Of a DNA stretch of 64,000 bases, positions 15,867 to 27,439 are shown piece by piece; the first letter of the stretch is position 1, and each line of letters begins with the position of its first letter. The stretch comes from Chlamydia muridarum str. Nigg (GTDB lineage: Bacteria; Chlamydiota; Chlamydiia; Chlamydiales; Chlamydiaceae). The notes below the pieces were generated by a model. That model worked only from the letters and a program-made list of their open reading frames with translations. It made no database searches and was not told the origin of the DNA. A program made the position numbers and the translations under genes. The stretch covers positions 712,588 through 776,587 of the forward strand of contig NC_002620.2 of assembly GCF_000006685.1 (NCBI RefSeq), written 5' to 3'.

Positions 15867-17312
15867 ATGATCGCTAGAACAAAAATTATTTGTACAATAG
15901 GCCCTGCAACAAACACCCCAGAAATGCTTGAAAAACTTCTTGATGCGGGGATGAATGTAGCGCGTCTTAACTTCAGTCATGGTACCCACGAAAGCCACGG
16001 CCGGACCATTGCTATTCTTAAGGAACTACGCGAAAAGCGCCAAGTCCCTTTAGCTATTATGTTGGATACAAAAGGACCAGAAATTCGTTTAGGCCAAGTA
16101 GAATCTCCTATAAAAGTGAAGCCAGGAGACCGTCTCACTTTAACCAGTAAAGAAATTTTGGGATCCAAAGAAGCTGGAGTCACTCTTTATCCTAGCTGCG
16201 TGTTCCCTTTCGTTCGCGAACGCGCTCCCGTCCTGATTGATGATGGATATATCCAAGCCGTAGTTGTCAATGCTCAAGAGCATCTCATTGAGATAGAATT
16301 TCAGAATTCAGGAGAAATCAAGTCTAATAAATCACTTAGCATCAAAGATATAGACGTAGCCCTCCCCTTCATGACAGAGAAGGATATCACGGATCTAAAA
16401 TTCGGGGTCGAACAAGAACTTGACCTTATCGCAGCATCTTTTGTCCGATGTAACGAAGACATCGATAGCATGCGTAAAGTTTTAGAAAACTTCGGCCGGC
16501 CAAATATGCCGATCATTGCCAAAATAGAAAATCATTTAGGGGTACAAAATTTCCAAGAAATAGCCAAAGCTTCTGATGGAATTATGATCGCACGAGGAGA
16601 TCTCGGCATCGAATTATCTATCGTTGAAGTCCCTGCCTTACAAAAATTTATGGCTCGTGTGTCCAGAGAAACAGGCCGTTTTTGTATCACCGCAACACAA
16701 ATGCTCGAGTCAATGATTCGCAATCCCCTTCCTACACGAGCCGAAGTTTCCGATGTAGCTAATGCTATCCACGATGGAACTTCCGCTGTGATGTTATCAG
16801 GAGAAACTGCTTCAGGAACTTATCCTATAGAAGCTGTAAAAACTATGCGCTCGATCATCCAAGAAACGGAAAAATCCTTTGATTACCAAGCCTTTTTCCA
16901 ACTCAATGACAAAAATAGCGCTCTCAAAGTCTCTCCTTATCTTGAAGCAATAGGCGCTTCAGGGATCCAAATCGCTGAGAAAGCTTCTGCTAAAGCGATT
17001 ATTGTATACACCCAAACTGGGGGATCTCCCATGTTTCTTTCTAAATATCGTCCCTATCTCCCCATTATTGCCGTTACCCCAAACCGCAATGTATACTATC
17101 GCTTAGCAGTAGAATGGGGCGTATACCCTATGCTAACCTCAGAATCTAACCGAACAGTTTGGCGCCACCAAGCTTGTGTCTATGGAGTAGAGAAAGGAAT
17201 CCTTTCAAACTATGATAAAATTCTTGTTTTTAGCCGAGGAGCAGGGATGCAGGACACGAATAACCTTACTCTGACTACTGTAAACGATGTTTTATCTCCT
17301 TCTCTTGAATGA
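15867..17312 (+). CDS. pyk: Pyruvate kinase
   Basis: 481 residues. It makes pyruvate and ATP from phosphoenolpyruvate and ADP. Motifs: TKIICTIGPAT, NVARLNFSHG, MLDTKGPEIRLG, IAKIENHLGV (catalytic Lys and Glu), MIARGDLGIE, and ATQMLESMI with PTRAEVSDVANA. The C-terminal allosteric domain is complete (AIIVYTQTGGSP, RGAGMQ near the end). It stands alone with 115 bases before it, between dxs and uvrA on the same strand. Confidence 0.97.
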   Translation: MIARTKIICTIGPATNTPEMLEKLLDAGMNVARLNFSHGTHESHGRTIAILKELREKRQVPLAIMLDTKGPEIRLGQVESPIKVKPGDRLTLTSKEILGSKEAGVTLYPSCVFPFVRERAPVLIDDGYIQAVVVNAQEHLIEIEFQNSGEIKSNKSLSIKDIDVALPFMTEKDITDLKFGVEQELDLIAASFVRCNEDIDSMRKVLENFGRPNMPIIAKIENHLGVQNFQEIAKASDGIMIARGDLGIELSIVEVPALQKFMARVSRETGRFCITATQMLESMIRNPLPTRAEVSDVANAIHDGTSAVMLSGETASGTYPIEAVKTMRSIIQETEKSFDYQAFFQLNDKNSALKVSPYLEAIGASGIQIAEKASAKAIIVYTQTGGSPMFLSKYRPYLPIIAVTPNRNVYYRLAVEWGVYPMLTSESNRTVWRHQACVYGVEKGILSNYDKILVFSRGAGMQDTNNLTLTTVNDVLSPSLE

Positions 17313-17350
17313 CCAACTCTGTAAATTTTTAACCTATATAGTTTACGAGC

Positions 17351-20300
17351 ATGCCTTCTATTGTTAGACTTTCCGGTATCACCGTAAGAAACTTAAAAAA
17401 TGTTACGGTAGAATTCTGTCCCAGAGAAATCGTTTTATTCACTGGGGTCTCTGGCTCTGGAAAGTCTTCTCTTGCTTTCAATACTATTTATGCAGCAGGC
17501 AGGAAACGTTACATCACGACCCTGCCCTCCTTTTTCGCAACAAGAATACACTCTCTACCAGACCCTGCTGTAAAAAAGGTTGAAGGATTATCTCCCACCG
17601 TTGCTGTTAAACAAAATTTTTTTGCTCAACACGTACATGCGACTGTTGGCAGTACAACGGAAATCAACTCTTATCTAGCTTTACTGTTCTCGTTAGACGG
17701 ACAAGCCTACGATCCCATTACGCTACGCCCTTTAACCTTGTACAGCAAAGAAAAAATATTAGCTGAAATAGCGGCTATTCCAGATGGAACTCAACTCACT
17801 CTACTAGCTCCATTGCCCGCAGGAGATATACTGAGAGTCCGAGAATGTCTCCGCCAGGGCTTCACAAAAATCTTAATCGATGGAGAGATCTCTCCTATTC
17901 ACAAATTTCTTGCAACAGGAGTTCCTGTTCCTTCTCAGCTCATTATTGATACGCTGATCAAAAATGCTTCTAATACTCCACGCTTAAAAGTCAGCTTATT
18001 CACAACGCTAGACATTGGTCATGGAGAATGTTGCTTGCACTTCGACAATCAAAAACGTGTCTTTTCTACACAAACCACTCTTCCAGAAACACAAAACACC
18101 TACACGCCATTATCCCCAGATCTTTTTTCTTCTCATAGCCATAAGGATCGTTGCCCTCAATGCCATGGCTCTGGAATTTTTGTATCCATTAACGATCCCT
18201 CTATCATTCAGCAAAACCTCTCTATCGAAAAGAACTGCTGTCCTTTCGCTGGTAGCTGCTCCATTCTTTTATACAAAACAATCTATCAATCTTTAGCCGA
18301 TAACTTAGGATTTAGTCTTAGTACTCCATGGCAGGATCTGTCTCCTGAAATCCAGCATATCTTCTTATATGGGAAAGAAGGCCTCTCTTTGCCAGTCAAA
18401 CTGTTTGACGGAACTTTAGGAAAAACAACTCAAACGCATAAGCAGTGGAAAGGCGTGCTGAACGAAATTGGAGAAAAAATCCGATTTGCAAATAAGCCTT
18501 CTCGTTATCTCCCTAAGGGGACCTCTTACACTGAATGTCCTAGATGTCAAAAAACTGGGCTCAGCGATTATGCTAATGCTGCTAAATGGCATGGCAAGAG
18601 CTTTGCAGATCTGCAACAGATGTCTCTTCAAGAGTTATTTATTTTTCTGAACCAGCTTCCTCCAAAAGATCCTGCTATAGAAGAGGTCATTCAGGGACTA
18701 AAGGCTCGCCTTGCCATGCTGATAGACTTGGGGCTTCCCTATCTCTCTCCCGAAAGATCCGTAAACACTCTTTCCGGAGGAGAACAAGAGCGCACGGCAT
18801 TGGCTAAGCACTTAGGAGCCGAGCTTATGGGTGTCACCTACGTTTTGGATGAACCCTCAATTGGACTACATCCACAAGATACCTATAAGCTAATGGATGT
18901 CATCAAAAAACTCCGTGACCAAGGAAATACAATCCTACTCGTCGAACATGATGAACAAATGATCTCCCTTGCAGATCGAGTCATTGATGTCGGACCAGGA
19001 GCCGGAATTTTTGGTGGGGAAGTGGTTTTTAATGGAACCCCTAAGGAATTTTTAGCAAACAGCCACTCTTTAACAGCGCAATATCTTCGTCAAGAGCAAC
19101 AAATTCCTATCCCTGCTAAACGCCAGACCTCTTTAGGTTCTATAACCCTATCCCGGGCAAATAAACACAACCTTAAAAACCTGACTGTTTCCATTCCCTT
19201 GGGACAATTAACTGTCGTAACTGGGGTTTCTGGCTCCGGGAAATCTTCTCTTATTAACGACACGCTGGTCCCCTGCGTGGAAGAATTTATCGAACAAGGT
19301 TCCTGCCCCAATCTTGCTGTTCAAGGGAAACTATCCCGGCTGGTGCATATCAATAGAGATCTCCCTGGAAGATCACAGCGCTCTATCTCTTTAACTTATA
19401 TCAAAGCTTTTGATGAACTCCGTCAGTTATTTGCTGAGCAACCTCGCTGCAAACCTCTAGGGTTAACAAAAAGTCACTTTAGCTTCAATACTCCCTTAGG
19501 AGCTTGCTCAGAATGTGGCGGTCTTGGATCCATAACTGCTATGGATAACCAGGATTCCATAACATGTCCTTCTTGTTCAGGGAAAAGATTCCTTCCTCAG
19601 GTCTTAGAAATCCGTTATAAAAACAAAACGATCGCAGATATTCTTGAAATGACGGCTTATGAAGCTGAAAGTTTCTTTTTAGATCAACCCAGCATTCATA
19701 ACAAAATTCAAGCTTTGTGTACCTTAGGATTACAATATCTTCCTCTTGGAAGGCCCCTCTATAGTTTATCTGGAGGGGAAATTCAAAGATTAAAGCTTGC
19801 ATGCGAACTATCTAATCCTGTTAAACACCCTACTCTTTATGTTCTAGATGAGCCCACAACAGGTCTCCACACTCATGACGTCAAACAATTGATTCATGTT
19901 TTACAATCCCTAACTGACCAAGGACATTCTGTTGTGATTATCGAACATAACATGCATGTAGTAAAAATTGCTGACTACGTGCTGGAACTTGGACCAGAGG
20001 GAGGAAATAAAGGGGGGTGTCTCATAGCCTCTTGCTCTCCTGAAGAACTCATTCATAAGCATACCCCTACATCCTTAGCCCTTCGTCCTTTTCTATCTCA
20101 ACACCAAGAACTTCCCCATCTTCCGGATCTGAGACAACAGCCTCCTATTCCTGCGGCAATCATTATTACAAATGCTCATCACCATAATCTCAAACATATC
20201 GATGTTTCTATTCCTCGCTATGCGCTAACAACAGTGACAGGCCCTTCAGCTTCAGGAAAACATTCCTTGGTATTTGATGTACTTCATGCTGCAGGCAATA

Positions 20301-22714
20301 TCTCCTATGCAGAACTATTTCCTCCCTATATCCGACAAGCACTCATAAAGAAAACTCCTCTTCCTTCCGTGGACAAGGTAATAGGGTTGTCTCCAGTTAT
20401 CGCTATAGAAAAAAATAGTGCAAAAAACTCGAGTCACTCTGTGGCATCAGCGTTAGAAATCTCTGATATGCTAGAGGAGCTTTTTACCCAAATAGGACGC
20501 CCTTATTCCCCTGTCTCAGGAGATCTATTAAAAGAAGTCTCTCCTCAGACTATCGCAGAAGAATTGCTAGAAAATTACGCTCAAGGATACGTAACAATCA
20601 CCATCCCCTTCCCTCCAGAAGAAGATTTTTTCTCTTATACTCAAGAAATGCTGCGGGAGGGATTCTTAAAGCTTTATGCTAACGAACAGCTCTATGATCT
20701 AGAAGGGCCGTTCCCAGATTGTTTAGAGTCCCCAGCTCTTGTCATTCATCATGTAAAAATTCTTGAAAAAAACATCCCATCCATTCTGTCTTCGCTCTCT
20801 TTGGCCTTTAGCAAATCCTCCTCCATCCGTCTTCATATTGAAAACTATGGAATAACTACTTCTAAAACTTACCAATTAGGATTACAAGACTCCTTAGGGA
20901 ACTCATTCCCCAGTAATGATAACACAACGCATCTGTGTCCTTTTTGTCATGGAAACGGCTCTTTAAGCACATTTTCTATACTTCCATATAAAAACCGCTT
21001 TGCAGAACATACCCCTCTATCCCTATTCACTAGCCTCTTCCCTAATCAGGATCCTACTCCAATCTATCCTCTTCTCGAAGAATTGGGAATTCCATCGATT
21101 GCTCTATTTCAAGAAATGGATGACCATTCTTTTCAAAAGCTCTGTTTAGGAACTCTGCAAAACCCAGGTTTTGATGCTTTATGTACGAAAGCTATGCTAG
21201 CGCATCCTACAACGAATTTCCCGACCTACCTTATCTCAGAAACTCCATGTAACCAATGTCAAGGGAACGGCACCTATACCTACGAGCATTGTACTCGTAT
21301 TCACGACATCTCTTTATCAGATATTTATCAATCAGATGTCCCCTTTCTTAAAAAGTTCCTTCTTTCTTTAGGGAAAGATCTCCCTCTTGTTTCAGATATT
21401 TTCCAGAAACTGGAGCTTCTCGAACGCGTTGGTCTGAGCCAGGTTATCCTAGGACAAGAGCAAAGTTCTTTAAGTGATGGGGAGCGTTACCAACTTTTAC
21501 TGGCAAAAGCCTTTTCTTCAGGACTTACAGATGTGATCTACCTCTTAGAGGATCCCTTGGCAGGTATTCATCCTAAAGATGCGCCTTCCTTGCTATCTGT
21601 TATTAAAGATCTCGTAGCCAATCATAACACTGTAGTAGTAACAGATAGAGAGGGATCTCTTTCCAAACACGCAGATCACGTTATCCATCTAGGCCCTGAA
21701 CCAGGTCCTAACGGAGGCTACCTATTAGAGACTAGTGCTTTCAGAGATCTCCAACCTATATCCCAAAGCACATACATCTCTGACCAAATTCCAAAACTAT
21801 CTGTCTCTGTATTAACCTCAGCTATCCAAATAGACAACCTTTCTATTCCTTTACGCAGCCTCTCAACCATTTCTGGAGTATCAGGATCTGGGAAAACTAC
21901 TTTACTATTAGAAGGGATTTACAAAAGCGGCTGCGCTATGCTTGAAAAAGATCCTTCTCTATTCTCTGAAATTATTTTTCTAGATTCCCATCCTCAACCC
22001 GCTTCTTCTCGCTCCGATATCAGTACTTATTTCGATATTGCTCCATCATTACGAAACTTTTTTTCTTCCTTAACACAAGCAAAAGCGCTAAATATTTCTG
22101 CTTCCATGTTTAGTCCCAACACAAAACAAGGACAGTGCTCCGATTGTTGGGGACTTGGGTATCAATTAATAGATCGAGCCTTTTATGCTATGGAAAAACG
22201 TTCCTGCCCAACATGCGGAGGATTTCGCGTACAACCGCTTGTTCAGGAAGTTGTGTATGAAGGCAAGCATTTCGGACAGTTGCTACAGTCATCACTAAAT
22301 GAAGTTGCCAAGGATTTCTCTTTCTTAAAAAAAGTTCAAAAACCTTTACAAACTCTCATCGCCAATGGACTAGGATACCTGCCTTTAGGGCAAAACATGT
22401 CTTCTCTTTCTTTGAGTGAAAAAATTGCTATAAAAATAACTAAATACTTATTCCTTCCCCCCAAACATCCCACTCTATTCTTGCTAGATGGAGTAGCTAC
22501 TTCTCTCGATAACCAACAAAAGTACACTTTACTTTCTCAGCTAAAAACCCTGGTATCCTTGGGACATACTGTGGTTATTATCGAAAATCACCCTGCCTTC
22601 TCTCAATATGCAGATTTTTTGATACAAATGGGGCATAAAACAGATAAAACCAGTAGTCGAATCATTTTTTCAGGGATTAATCAATCTCCCTCCCTTTCGA
22701 ATAAGTTAGAGTAG
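17351..22714 (+). CDS. uvrA: Double-length UvrA excinuclease ATPase
   Basis: 1787 residues, about twice the usual 940. UvrA recognises bulky DNA damage and loads UvrB. There are two tandem UvrA-like halves with four ATPase modules. The first half is normal: GVSGSGKSS near residues 32 and 622, zinc motifs CPQCHGSG and CSECGGLG, signatures [15 protein letters not shown] and [15 protein letters not shown], and Walker [11 protein letters not shown] and [10 protein letters not shown]. The second half is eroded: GPSASGKHS near 961, intact GVSGSGKTT near 1505, zinc motifs CPFCHGNG and CSDCWGLG, signatures SLSDGERYQ and SLSLSEKI, and Walker B lines YLLEDPLAG and LLDGVATSL. From memory this size is typical of Chlamydia. 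It might act as a built-in dimer. Confidence 0.96.
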   Translation: MPSIVRLSGITVRNLKNVTVEFCPREIVLFTGVSGSGKSSLAFNTIYAAGRKRYITTLPSFFATRIHSLPDPAVKKVEGLSPTVAVKQNFFAQHVHATVGSTTEINSYLALLFSLDGQAYDPITLRPLTLYSKEKILAEIAAIPDGTQLTLLAPLPAGDILRVRECLRQGFTKILIDGEISPIHKFLATGVPVPSQLIIDTLIKNASNTPRLKVSLFTTLDIGHGECCLHFDNQKRVFSTQTTLPETQNTYTPLSPDLFSSHSHKDRCPQCHGSGIFVSINDPSIIQQNLSIEKNCCPFAGSCSILLYKTIYQSLADNLGFSLSTPWQDLSPEIQHIFLYGKEGLSLPVKLFDGTLGKTTQTHKQWKGVLNEIGEKIRFANKPSRYLPKGTSYTECPRCQKTGLSDYANAAKWHGKSFADLQQMSLQELFIFLNQLPPKDPAIEEVIQGLKARLAMLIDLGLPYLSPERSVNTLSGGEQERTALAKHLGAELMGVTYVLDEPSIGLHPQDTYKLMDVIKKLRDQGNTILLVEHDEQMISLADRVIDVGPGAGIFGGEVVFNGTPKEFLANSHSLTAQYLRQEQQIPIPAKRQTSLGSITLSRANKHNLKNLTVSIPLGQLTVVTGVSGSGKSSLINDTLVPCVEEFIEQGSCPNLAVQGKLSRLVHINRDLPGRSQRSISLTYIKAFDELRQLFAEQPRCKPLGLTKSHFSFNTPLGACSECGGLGSITAMDNQDSITCPSCSGKRFLPQVLEIRYKNKTIADILEMTAYEAESFFLDQPSIHNKIQALCTLGLQYLPLGRPLYSLSGGEIQRLKLACELSNPVKHPTLYVLDEPTTGLHTHDVKQLIHVLQSLTDQGHSVVIIEHNMHVVKIADYVLELGPEGGNKGGCLIASCSPEELIHKHTPTSLALRPFLSQHQELPHLPDLRQQPPIPAAIIITNAHHHNLKHIDVSIPRYALTTVTGPSASGKHSLVFDVLHAAGNISYAELFPPYIRQALIKKTPLPSVDKVIGLSPVIAIEKNSAKNSSHSVASALEISDMLEELFTQIGRPYSPVSGDLLKEVSPQTIAEELLENYAQGYVTITIPFPPEEDFFSYTQEMLREGFLKLYANEQLYDLEGPFPDCLESPALVIHHVKILEKNIPSILSSLSLAFSKSSSIRLHIENYGITTSKTYQLGLQDSLGNSFPSNDNTTHLCPFCHGNGSLSTFSILPYKNRFAEHTPLSLFTSLFPNQDPTPIYPLLEELGIPSIALFQEMDDHSFQKLCLGTLQNPGFDALCTKAMLAHPTTNFPTYLISETPCNQCQGNGTYTYEHCTRIHDISLSDIYQSDVPFLKKFLLSLGKDLPLVSDIFQKLELLERVGLSQVILGQEQSSLSDGERYQLLLAKAFSSGLTDVIYLLEDPLAGIHPKDAPSLLSVIKDLVANHNTVVVTDREGSLSKHADHVIHLGPEPGPNGGYLLETSAFRDLQPISQSTYISDQIPKLSVSVLTSAIQIDNLSIPLRSLSTISGVSGSGKTTLLLEGIYKSGCAMLEKDPSLFSEIIFLDSHPQPASSRSDISTYFDIAPSLRNFFSSLTQAKALNISASMFSPNTKQGQCSDCWGLGYQLIDRAFYAMEKRSCPTCGGFRVQPLVQEVVYEGKHFGQLLQSSLNEVAKDFSFLKKVQKPLQTLIANGLGYLPLGQNMSSLSLSEKIAIKITKYLFLPPKHPTLFLLDGVATSLDNQQKYTLLSQLKTLVSLGHTVVIIENHPAFSQYADFLIQMGHKTDKTSSRIIFSGINQSPSLSNKLE

Positions 22715-22812
22715 ATTAATACAGGGGAAAATGCGTAAACTAGTCAGGAAAAGAGACTCGCGAAATCCACTCGCAGTTTCCTTTATCAGGATAGCATACG
22801 GTTCTTTTAGTT

Positions 22813-24210
22813 ATGACCTCTTATCAAGTTTCTTCAAGAAGACATCGTCCCAATACTTTTTCAGAGATTCTTGGACAAGATATGGTCGTGTCCATACTCA
22901 AAAATTCTCTTCGACTCAATCGTTCCGCCCATGCCTATATATTTTCTGGAATTCGCGGAACTGGAAAAACAACATTAGCACGAGTATTTGCTAAAGCCTT
23001 AAATTGCCAGTCCCCAACAGAAAATCAAGAACCCTGCAACCAGTGTGCTATTTGTAAAGAAATCTCTCTTGGCACCTCAATGGATGTCATGGAAATCGAT
23101 GGAGCTTCTCATCGAGGAATCGAAGATATTCGGCAAATTAATGAAACTGTCCTCTTTGTTCCTTCAAAATCCCGATATAAAATTTATATTATCGATGAAG
23201 TGCACATGCTGACCAAGGAAGCTTTTAATTCATTACTGAAGACATTAGAAGAACCTCCTGCACATGTAAAATTTTTCCTTGCTACTACAGAAATTGCAAA
23301 AATTCCTAATACCATATCCAGTCGCTGTCAAAAAATGCTCTTAAAACGTATTCCTGAAGAGACTATTATTGATAAACTGACAACCATCGCAAAATTAGGA
23401 AAAATAGAAGCTTCTCGAGAAGCTCTTCTTCCCATTGCCAAGGCCGCACAAGGAAGCCTCCGCGATGCCGAGTCGCTTTATGACTATGTAGTAGGCCTTT
23501 TCCCTGAGTCATTCACCCCAGAAGACACAGCTAAGGCTCTTGGGATTCTTTCCGATGACACGCTATACCAAATAGCAGAAGCCATCACCACCCAAAACTA
23601 TGAACAAGCTCTTTCCCCAGTCTCCGACGCTATGCATATGGGGGTGGCACCAGCTCACTTTCTTCAAGATCTGACATTGCTTTTCCGCAGCTTACTTTTA
23701 AAACAGCATTCTCAAAAATTTGATTCTATAGCTGTTAAGTACTCTTCTGAAAGTTTACTAGAAATTCTTGATTTTCTGGGCGAGTCTGCTCGACATGTCA
23801 ATCTTGCACTTTTTGAAAAAACATTTTTAGAAACAGTGATTATTCGCCTTCTGCGAATCTATTCTCGCCCTACGCTTTCTCAACTTGTCTCGCAAATAAA
23901 ACAACCCGCCCAATCTCCATTACGCCCAATCCCTTCTTCCCCAGTGCTAGATCCTGGCCCCTCCCCCACCAAATCTATCGTTAAAGAGGAAGTAAAAGCA
24001 TTACCACAACCAGTAGAAGCCAAATTTTCTCAGGGGAGCTTACTAACCCCACCCCCTTCGCAGCCTAAGAAAGAAACCCTTAATCAAGAAGTATCTGCTC
24101 CTTCATCGAGCACCCCTTCCTGTTCTGAAGCTGCTGCTATTGATACGTTATTACAATTTGCTGTTGTAGAATTTTCTGGAGTTTTAACTAAGGAGCCGAA
24201 ACATGGGTAG
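22813..24210 (+). CDS. dnaX: DNA polymerase III subunit gamma/tau
   Basis: 465 residues. Clamp-loader ATPase: [15 protein letters not shown], Walker [15 protein letters not shown], a four-cysteine zinc module [28 protein letters not shown], Walker [24 protein letters not shown] and SRCQK (arginine finger). After the collar domain the C terminus is a short Pro/Ser-rich tail, so the protein is nearer gamma than full tau (643 residues in E. coli). It overlaps ybaB by 8 bases, the dnaX-ybaB pairing found in many bacteria. A short out-of-frame ORF over its start is a shadow. Confidence 0.95.
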   Translation: MTSYQVSSRRHRPNTFSEILGQDMVVSILKNSLRLNRSAHAYIFSGIRGTGKTTLARVFAKALNCQSPTENQEPCNQCAICKEISLGTSMDVMEIDGASHRGIEDIRQINETVLFVPSKSRYKIYIIDEVHMLTKEAFNSLLKTLEEPPAHVKFFLATTEIAKIPNTISSRCQKMLLKRIPEETIIDKLTTIAKLGKIEASREALLPIAKAAQGSLRDAESLYDYVVGLFPESFTPEDTAKALGILSDDTLYQIAEAITTQNYEQALSPVSDAMHMGVAPAHFLQDLTLLFRSLLLKQHSQKFDSIAVKYSSESLLEILDFLGESARHVNLALFEKTFLETVIIRLLRIYSRPTLSQLVSQIKQPAQSPLRPIPSSPVLDPGPSPTKSIVKEEVKALPQPVEAKFSQGSLLTPPPSQPKKETLNQEVSAPSSSTPSCSEAAAIDTLLQFAVVEFSGVLTKEPKHG

Positions 24211-24493
24211 CGGTTACGCTAAAAAGAAAAAAGAAGCCAAATTAATGGAACGCCAATTTATGGAAATGGAAGCCTCTCTCGAGCAAAAACGTTTCTCTGG
24301 AGAGGCTGGAAATGGTCTTGTATCTGTGACCATTAATGGGAAATGCAATCTAGTTGATGTTAAAATCAAACCTGATTGTCTAGATCCTGAAGATCCCGAA
24401 GTTGTAGCAGACCTATTTCGTGCAGCATTTAAAGCAGCAAAAGCTGCTTTGGATAGCGAAATGTCCGCTATGCACATGGGAATGCCTTTCTAA
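24203..24493 (+). CDS. YbaB/EbfC family nucleoid-associated protein
   Basis: 96 residues, usual family length. EbfC-type dimers bind DNA and help compact the nucleoid. It begins with a charged helix ([19 protein letters not shown]), followed by [21 protein letters not shown] and a C-terminal helix [17 protein letters not shown], matching the family fold. The start lies inside the end of dnaX. It converges on ptsI from the opposite strand with only 8 bases between the stops. Confidence 0.92.
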   Translation: MGSGYAKKKKEAKLMERQFMEMEASLEQKRFSGEAGNGLVSVTINGKCNLVDVKIKPDCLDPEDPEVVADLFRAAFKAAKAALDSEMSAMHMGMPF

Positions 24494-24501
24494 TCCTCCT
24501 A

Positions 24502-26205
24502 TTACATGTTCAGGAGTTTGTGAACCTCTTCATATGTTCTTGCCCGCAATAGCTGTTTTGCTAGTCGAGAGCACTCCTTTGAATTCAAGGCTAACAATCT
24601 CATTTTTAAAGAATGTATTGCGGGAGCCACAACAGATAATTCCCGCACTCCAAACCCTATGAACATGGGCAAAAGGAGATGATCTCCAGCCATCTCCCCA
24701 CATACGGATACTGGAATATTTCTTTGTTTTGCTCGCGCGGCAACATAATGAATCATTCTAATGACAGAAGGGTGGGGCACTTGTTTCCAATTACCTGGGA
24801 GAGAGCGTTCTCTAGACATTCCCAGTGTATACTGAGCAAGATCATTTGTTCCTAAAGCAATAAAAGAACTTTCCTGTAGGATCTCCTCTATCATCCAAAC
24901 TGCAGAGGGGATCTCTATCATACTTCCCCAAATGATATTCTCACTAATCCCATTCTGTAACTGCACTTCCTCTTGAAACATCTGCTTCACTAAAATAATC
25001 TCAGAAGCATCCAGAACTCCTGGAATCAGAACTTTTAATTTCCCTTGTCGAGAAGCTATAGCGATCGCTTGCAATTGTCCTCTTAAAATAGTCTCTTGCT
25101 CCAATAGCCAACGTACAGACCGATGAGCAGAGGCTATAAAAGGACACACCTTATCCTCTCCAAAATCAAATAATCGCAGCACATTGATATCAGAACAGGA
25201 AAACTGAACTAATTTGGTATATTCAGCAACTTGTTCCTCAACAAAAGGAAGCCTTCCTAAAGAAAATGCCATGAATTCCGAACGGAATAAACCGATAGTA
25301 GTTCCTGGAAACTCTCTTGAAATAGACCCTAATTCATCCACTCCTACTATTTGGGCAGAAAGAGAAATGAGAGGCTGTGTTTTTTCTATCTGAATAGGGA
25401 CAGTCATTGACACTGCTGATTGCTTACGATAATAGGCTTGGATCGTACTCAACTTAGGATTAAACGTTATCTCTCCTTTCTCCCCATTAATCAGAACTAA
25501 GTTTCCGTTATATTCTCTGATTCTTTGCCAAGACTCGGCAGAAAAATTAGCCACATAAGGAATATTTTTCGCTAATGACACAATTGCTGTATGCGAAGTT
25601 TTTGAACCCTCTAAAGATACAAATCCCCTTATGTACTTGGGATTTGCATTGGCAGCTTCCGAAGGAGTGAGCTCTTCTGAAAAAACGATCAAGTTCTGAT
25701 CGGACTCTCCCAAGGAACTTTTATGCTGACAACATAAATGTCCAATCACACGATTAGAAATATCATGAATATCCTGAATACGATCTACAGCTATAGCTGT
25801 TGTTTTTTGCACAGCACATAAAGATTTCTCTATCTCCCCCATTACAGAAGAAAAAACAAACTCGGCATTCTTACGATCTTTTCTAATGGTTTTAACAACT
25901 TCTTCCGTAAGAAGAGGATCTTTTATAATTTCCAGATGTGCCTGTAAAATAGAAGCAATTTCCTGATACCCTTGCTTCCCCTTAGCTTTTTTTTCCAAAG
26001 CAGCAAGATCTGATCGAGATTCTTTTAAAGCCTTATAGTAACGATTGATCTCATGCTCCACTTCTTCCTGAGGGAGAGTCAACTCTCGTATTCGTAAAGA
26101 AGATTTTCCTAGCAATAAAGATTTACCCAATCCTATTCCAGGAACAACAGGCTCTCCTACAATCACAAACTCTTGCTGCAATTCCTTTTGACTCGTAGCG
26201 CCCAT
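24502..26205 (-). CDS. ptsI: PTS enzyme I (phosphoenolpyruvate-protein phosphotransferase)
   Basis: 567 residues. It takes phosphate from PEP on a histidine and gives it to HPr. The phosphohistidine loop is [22 protein letters not shown]-binding parts are [38 protein letters not shown] and [10 protein letters not shown] (catalytic Cys). It follows ptsH with no gap (ptsH stop at 26206, ptsI start at 26205). No sugar-specific EII is present in the window; in Chlamydia this pair is thought to serve regulatory EIIA (PtsN-type) proteins encoded elsewhere. Confidence 0.96.
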
Positions 26206-26520
26206 TTATAACTCTCCGAATCCAGAATTAAAAACCTCTGCTAGTTTTTGCATTACACGAGAAGCCGAAGGGCCTTTTATTCGCACAGTGATCTCTCCAT
26301 TATAAGAAGCTCCTAACATAAGAATACTCATGACACTCCTAGCATTCACTGTTTTTCCTAAATAAGTGAAAGTTGCTTCACAATCTTCGCCATCAAATAA
26401 TTTAACAATAGTTCCTGCCGGACGTACATGTATTCCTGAAGGGTTTCGTATCATGAAAATAGCAGAGAGTTCTCCATCCTCTACAGGATTATGAAGAACT
26501 AAATCATCCCCACCGCTCAT
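26206..26520 (-). CDS. ptsH: PTS phosphocarrier protein HPr
   Basis: 104 residues from the ATG at 26520, which has AGGGAAG six to seven bases upstream. The frame extends to 26571 without a good ribosome site, so I prefer the shorter start. The phosphorylated histidine is in [12 protein letters not shown]. The regulatory-serine region [12 protein letters not shown] is the sequence targeted by HPr kinase in other bacteria. About 15 residues before the fold are extra compared with E. coli HPr (85). It abuts ptsI downstream. Confidence 0.94.
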
Positions 26521-26654
26521 AGCATTCTTCCCTGTGCTTATAAAAACAAAACGATAGTAAGATAAATCCAATCAAAAAGATATGATAATCAGTACTTAGA
26601 GTCTATTTTCAATAGCCTTAAAAGATATCCGAGTTCCCCCAGCTAAAATACTTT

Positions 26655-27439
26655 CTAAGTTTTTTGATATAACAGATACTGTTCCAACCAGAGTAAAAAT
26701 GTATGGTAGTGATTATCAGAACTCGTTTCCGGCAAAACAAATTTCCCATAATGAAATTGACTTTGATTGTCTAAATGCACGTTATACGAAGAGAAATACT
26801 GTCTAATCTTAGAATCAATAATGAAGCAACGACAATCCGCTACATCATACTGAGCATAAAAAGGAAATATACCTAGCGAACTACAATTATCTTCATGCGA
26901 AATCTTCCCCATTTCTAATAACTTCTCTCTAAGAAGATACTGAGCTTTCGCTAAATAACGATAAGGGAAAATTCCCAGTTCTCCTTCTCGAGCAAATCCA
27001 TTATGAATGGAAAAGAAACGCTGATAGGTCTCATCTCCAAGCTTAGGGAAAACGGTTCCAGAGGTCTTGAAAGGAGGAGCTCCCACATACACTACATCAT
27101 TGTAGTTGTATACCATTTGCACGCTATAAGGATCGGATAGACTATTTCGAACTATCCGAACGTCCAAATGGCTTAAAGAGGAAAAAAATGACAAATACCT
27201 GGGAAATCGCTATTCTCAACGCCCAATGCGGAAAACCAGAAGTCTTGAAATAGCTCTATCCGGTCTGATCGAGACAAGCCTACCAGCTCAAACCAGCCTC
27301 TAGGCAATTGAGGGACTTTAGTAGCTATTTCTTCCCAAGTAAGCGTTCTGCGCATCTGCTCCAAAGAAAAAACTTCTGCCTGTTGCTTAGAAAAAGCTGA
27401 TGTTAAGTCATCTTTGTACCACTGCATTTCTAACCTCAT
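26655..27439 (-). pseudogene. SUKH (SMI1/KNR4)-like gene split by a frameshift (CT338-like)
   Basis: Two minus-strand frames join at a run of seven T on the coding strand (27182-27188). Frame one, 27173-27439, is 88 residues ending GICHFFPL. Frame two, 26655-27194, is 179 residues, opens only at a TTG and has no ribosome site of its own. One additional T would fuse them as CHFFSSLSHLDVRIV, a protein of about 260 residues. The second part has YQRFFSIHNGFAREGELGIF and LGIFPFYAQYDVADCRCF, resembling the SMI1/KNR4 fold (moderate belief). The first frame probably starts at ATG 27427, where GAGG lies six bases upstream. A real mutation, phase variation, slippage, or a sequencing error in the homopolymer are all open. 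Confidence 0.65.
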
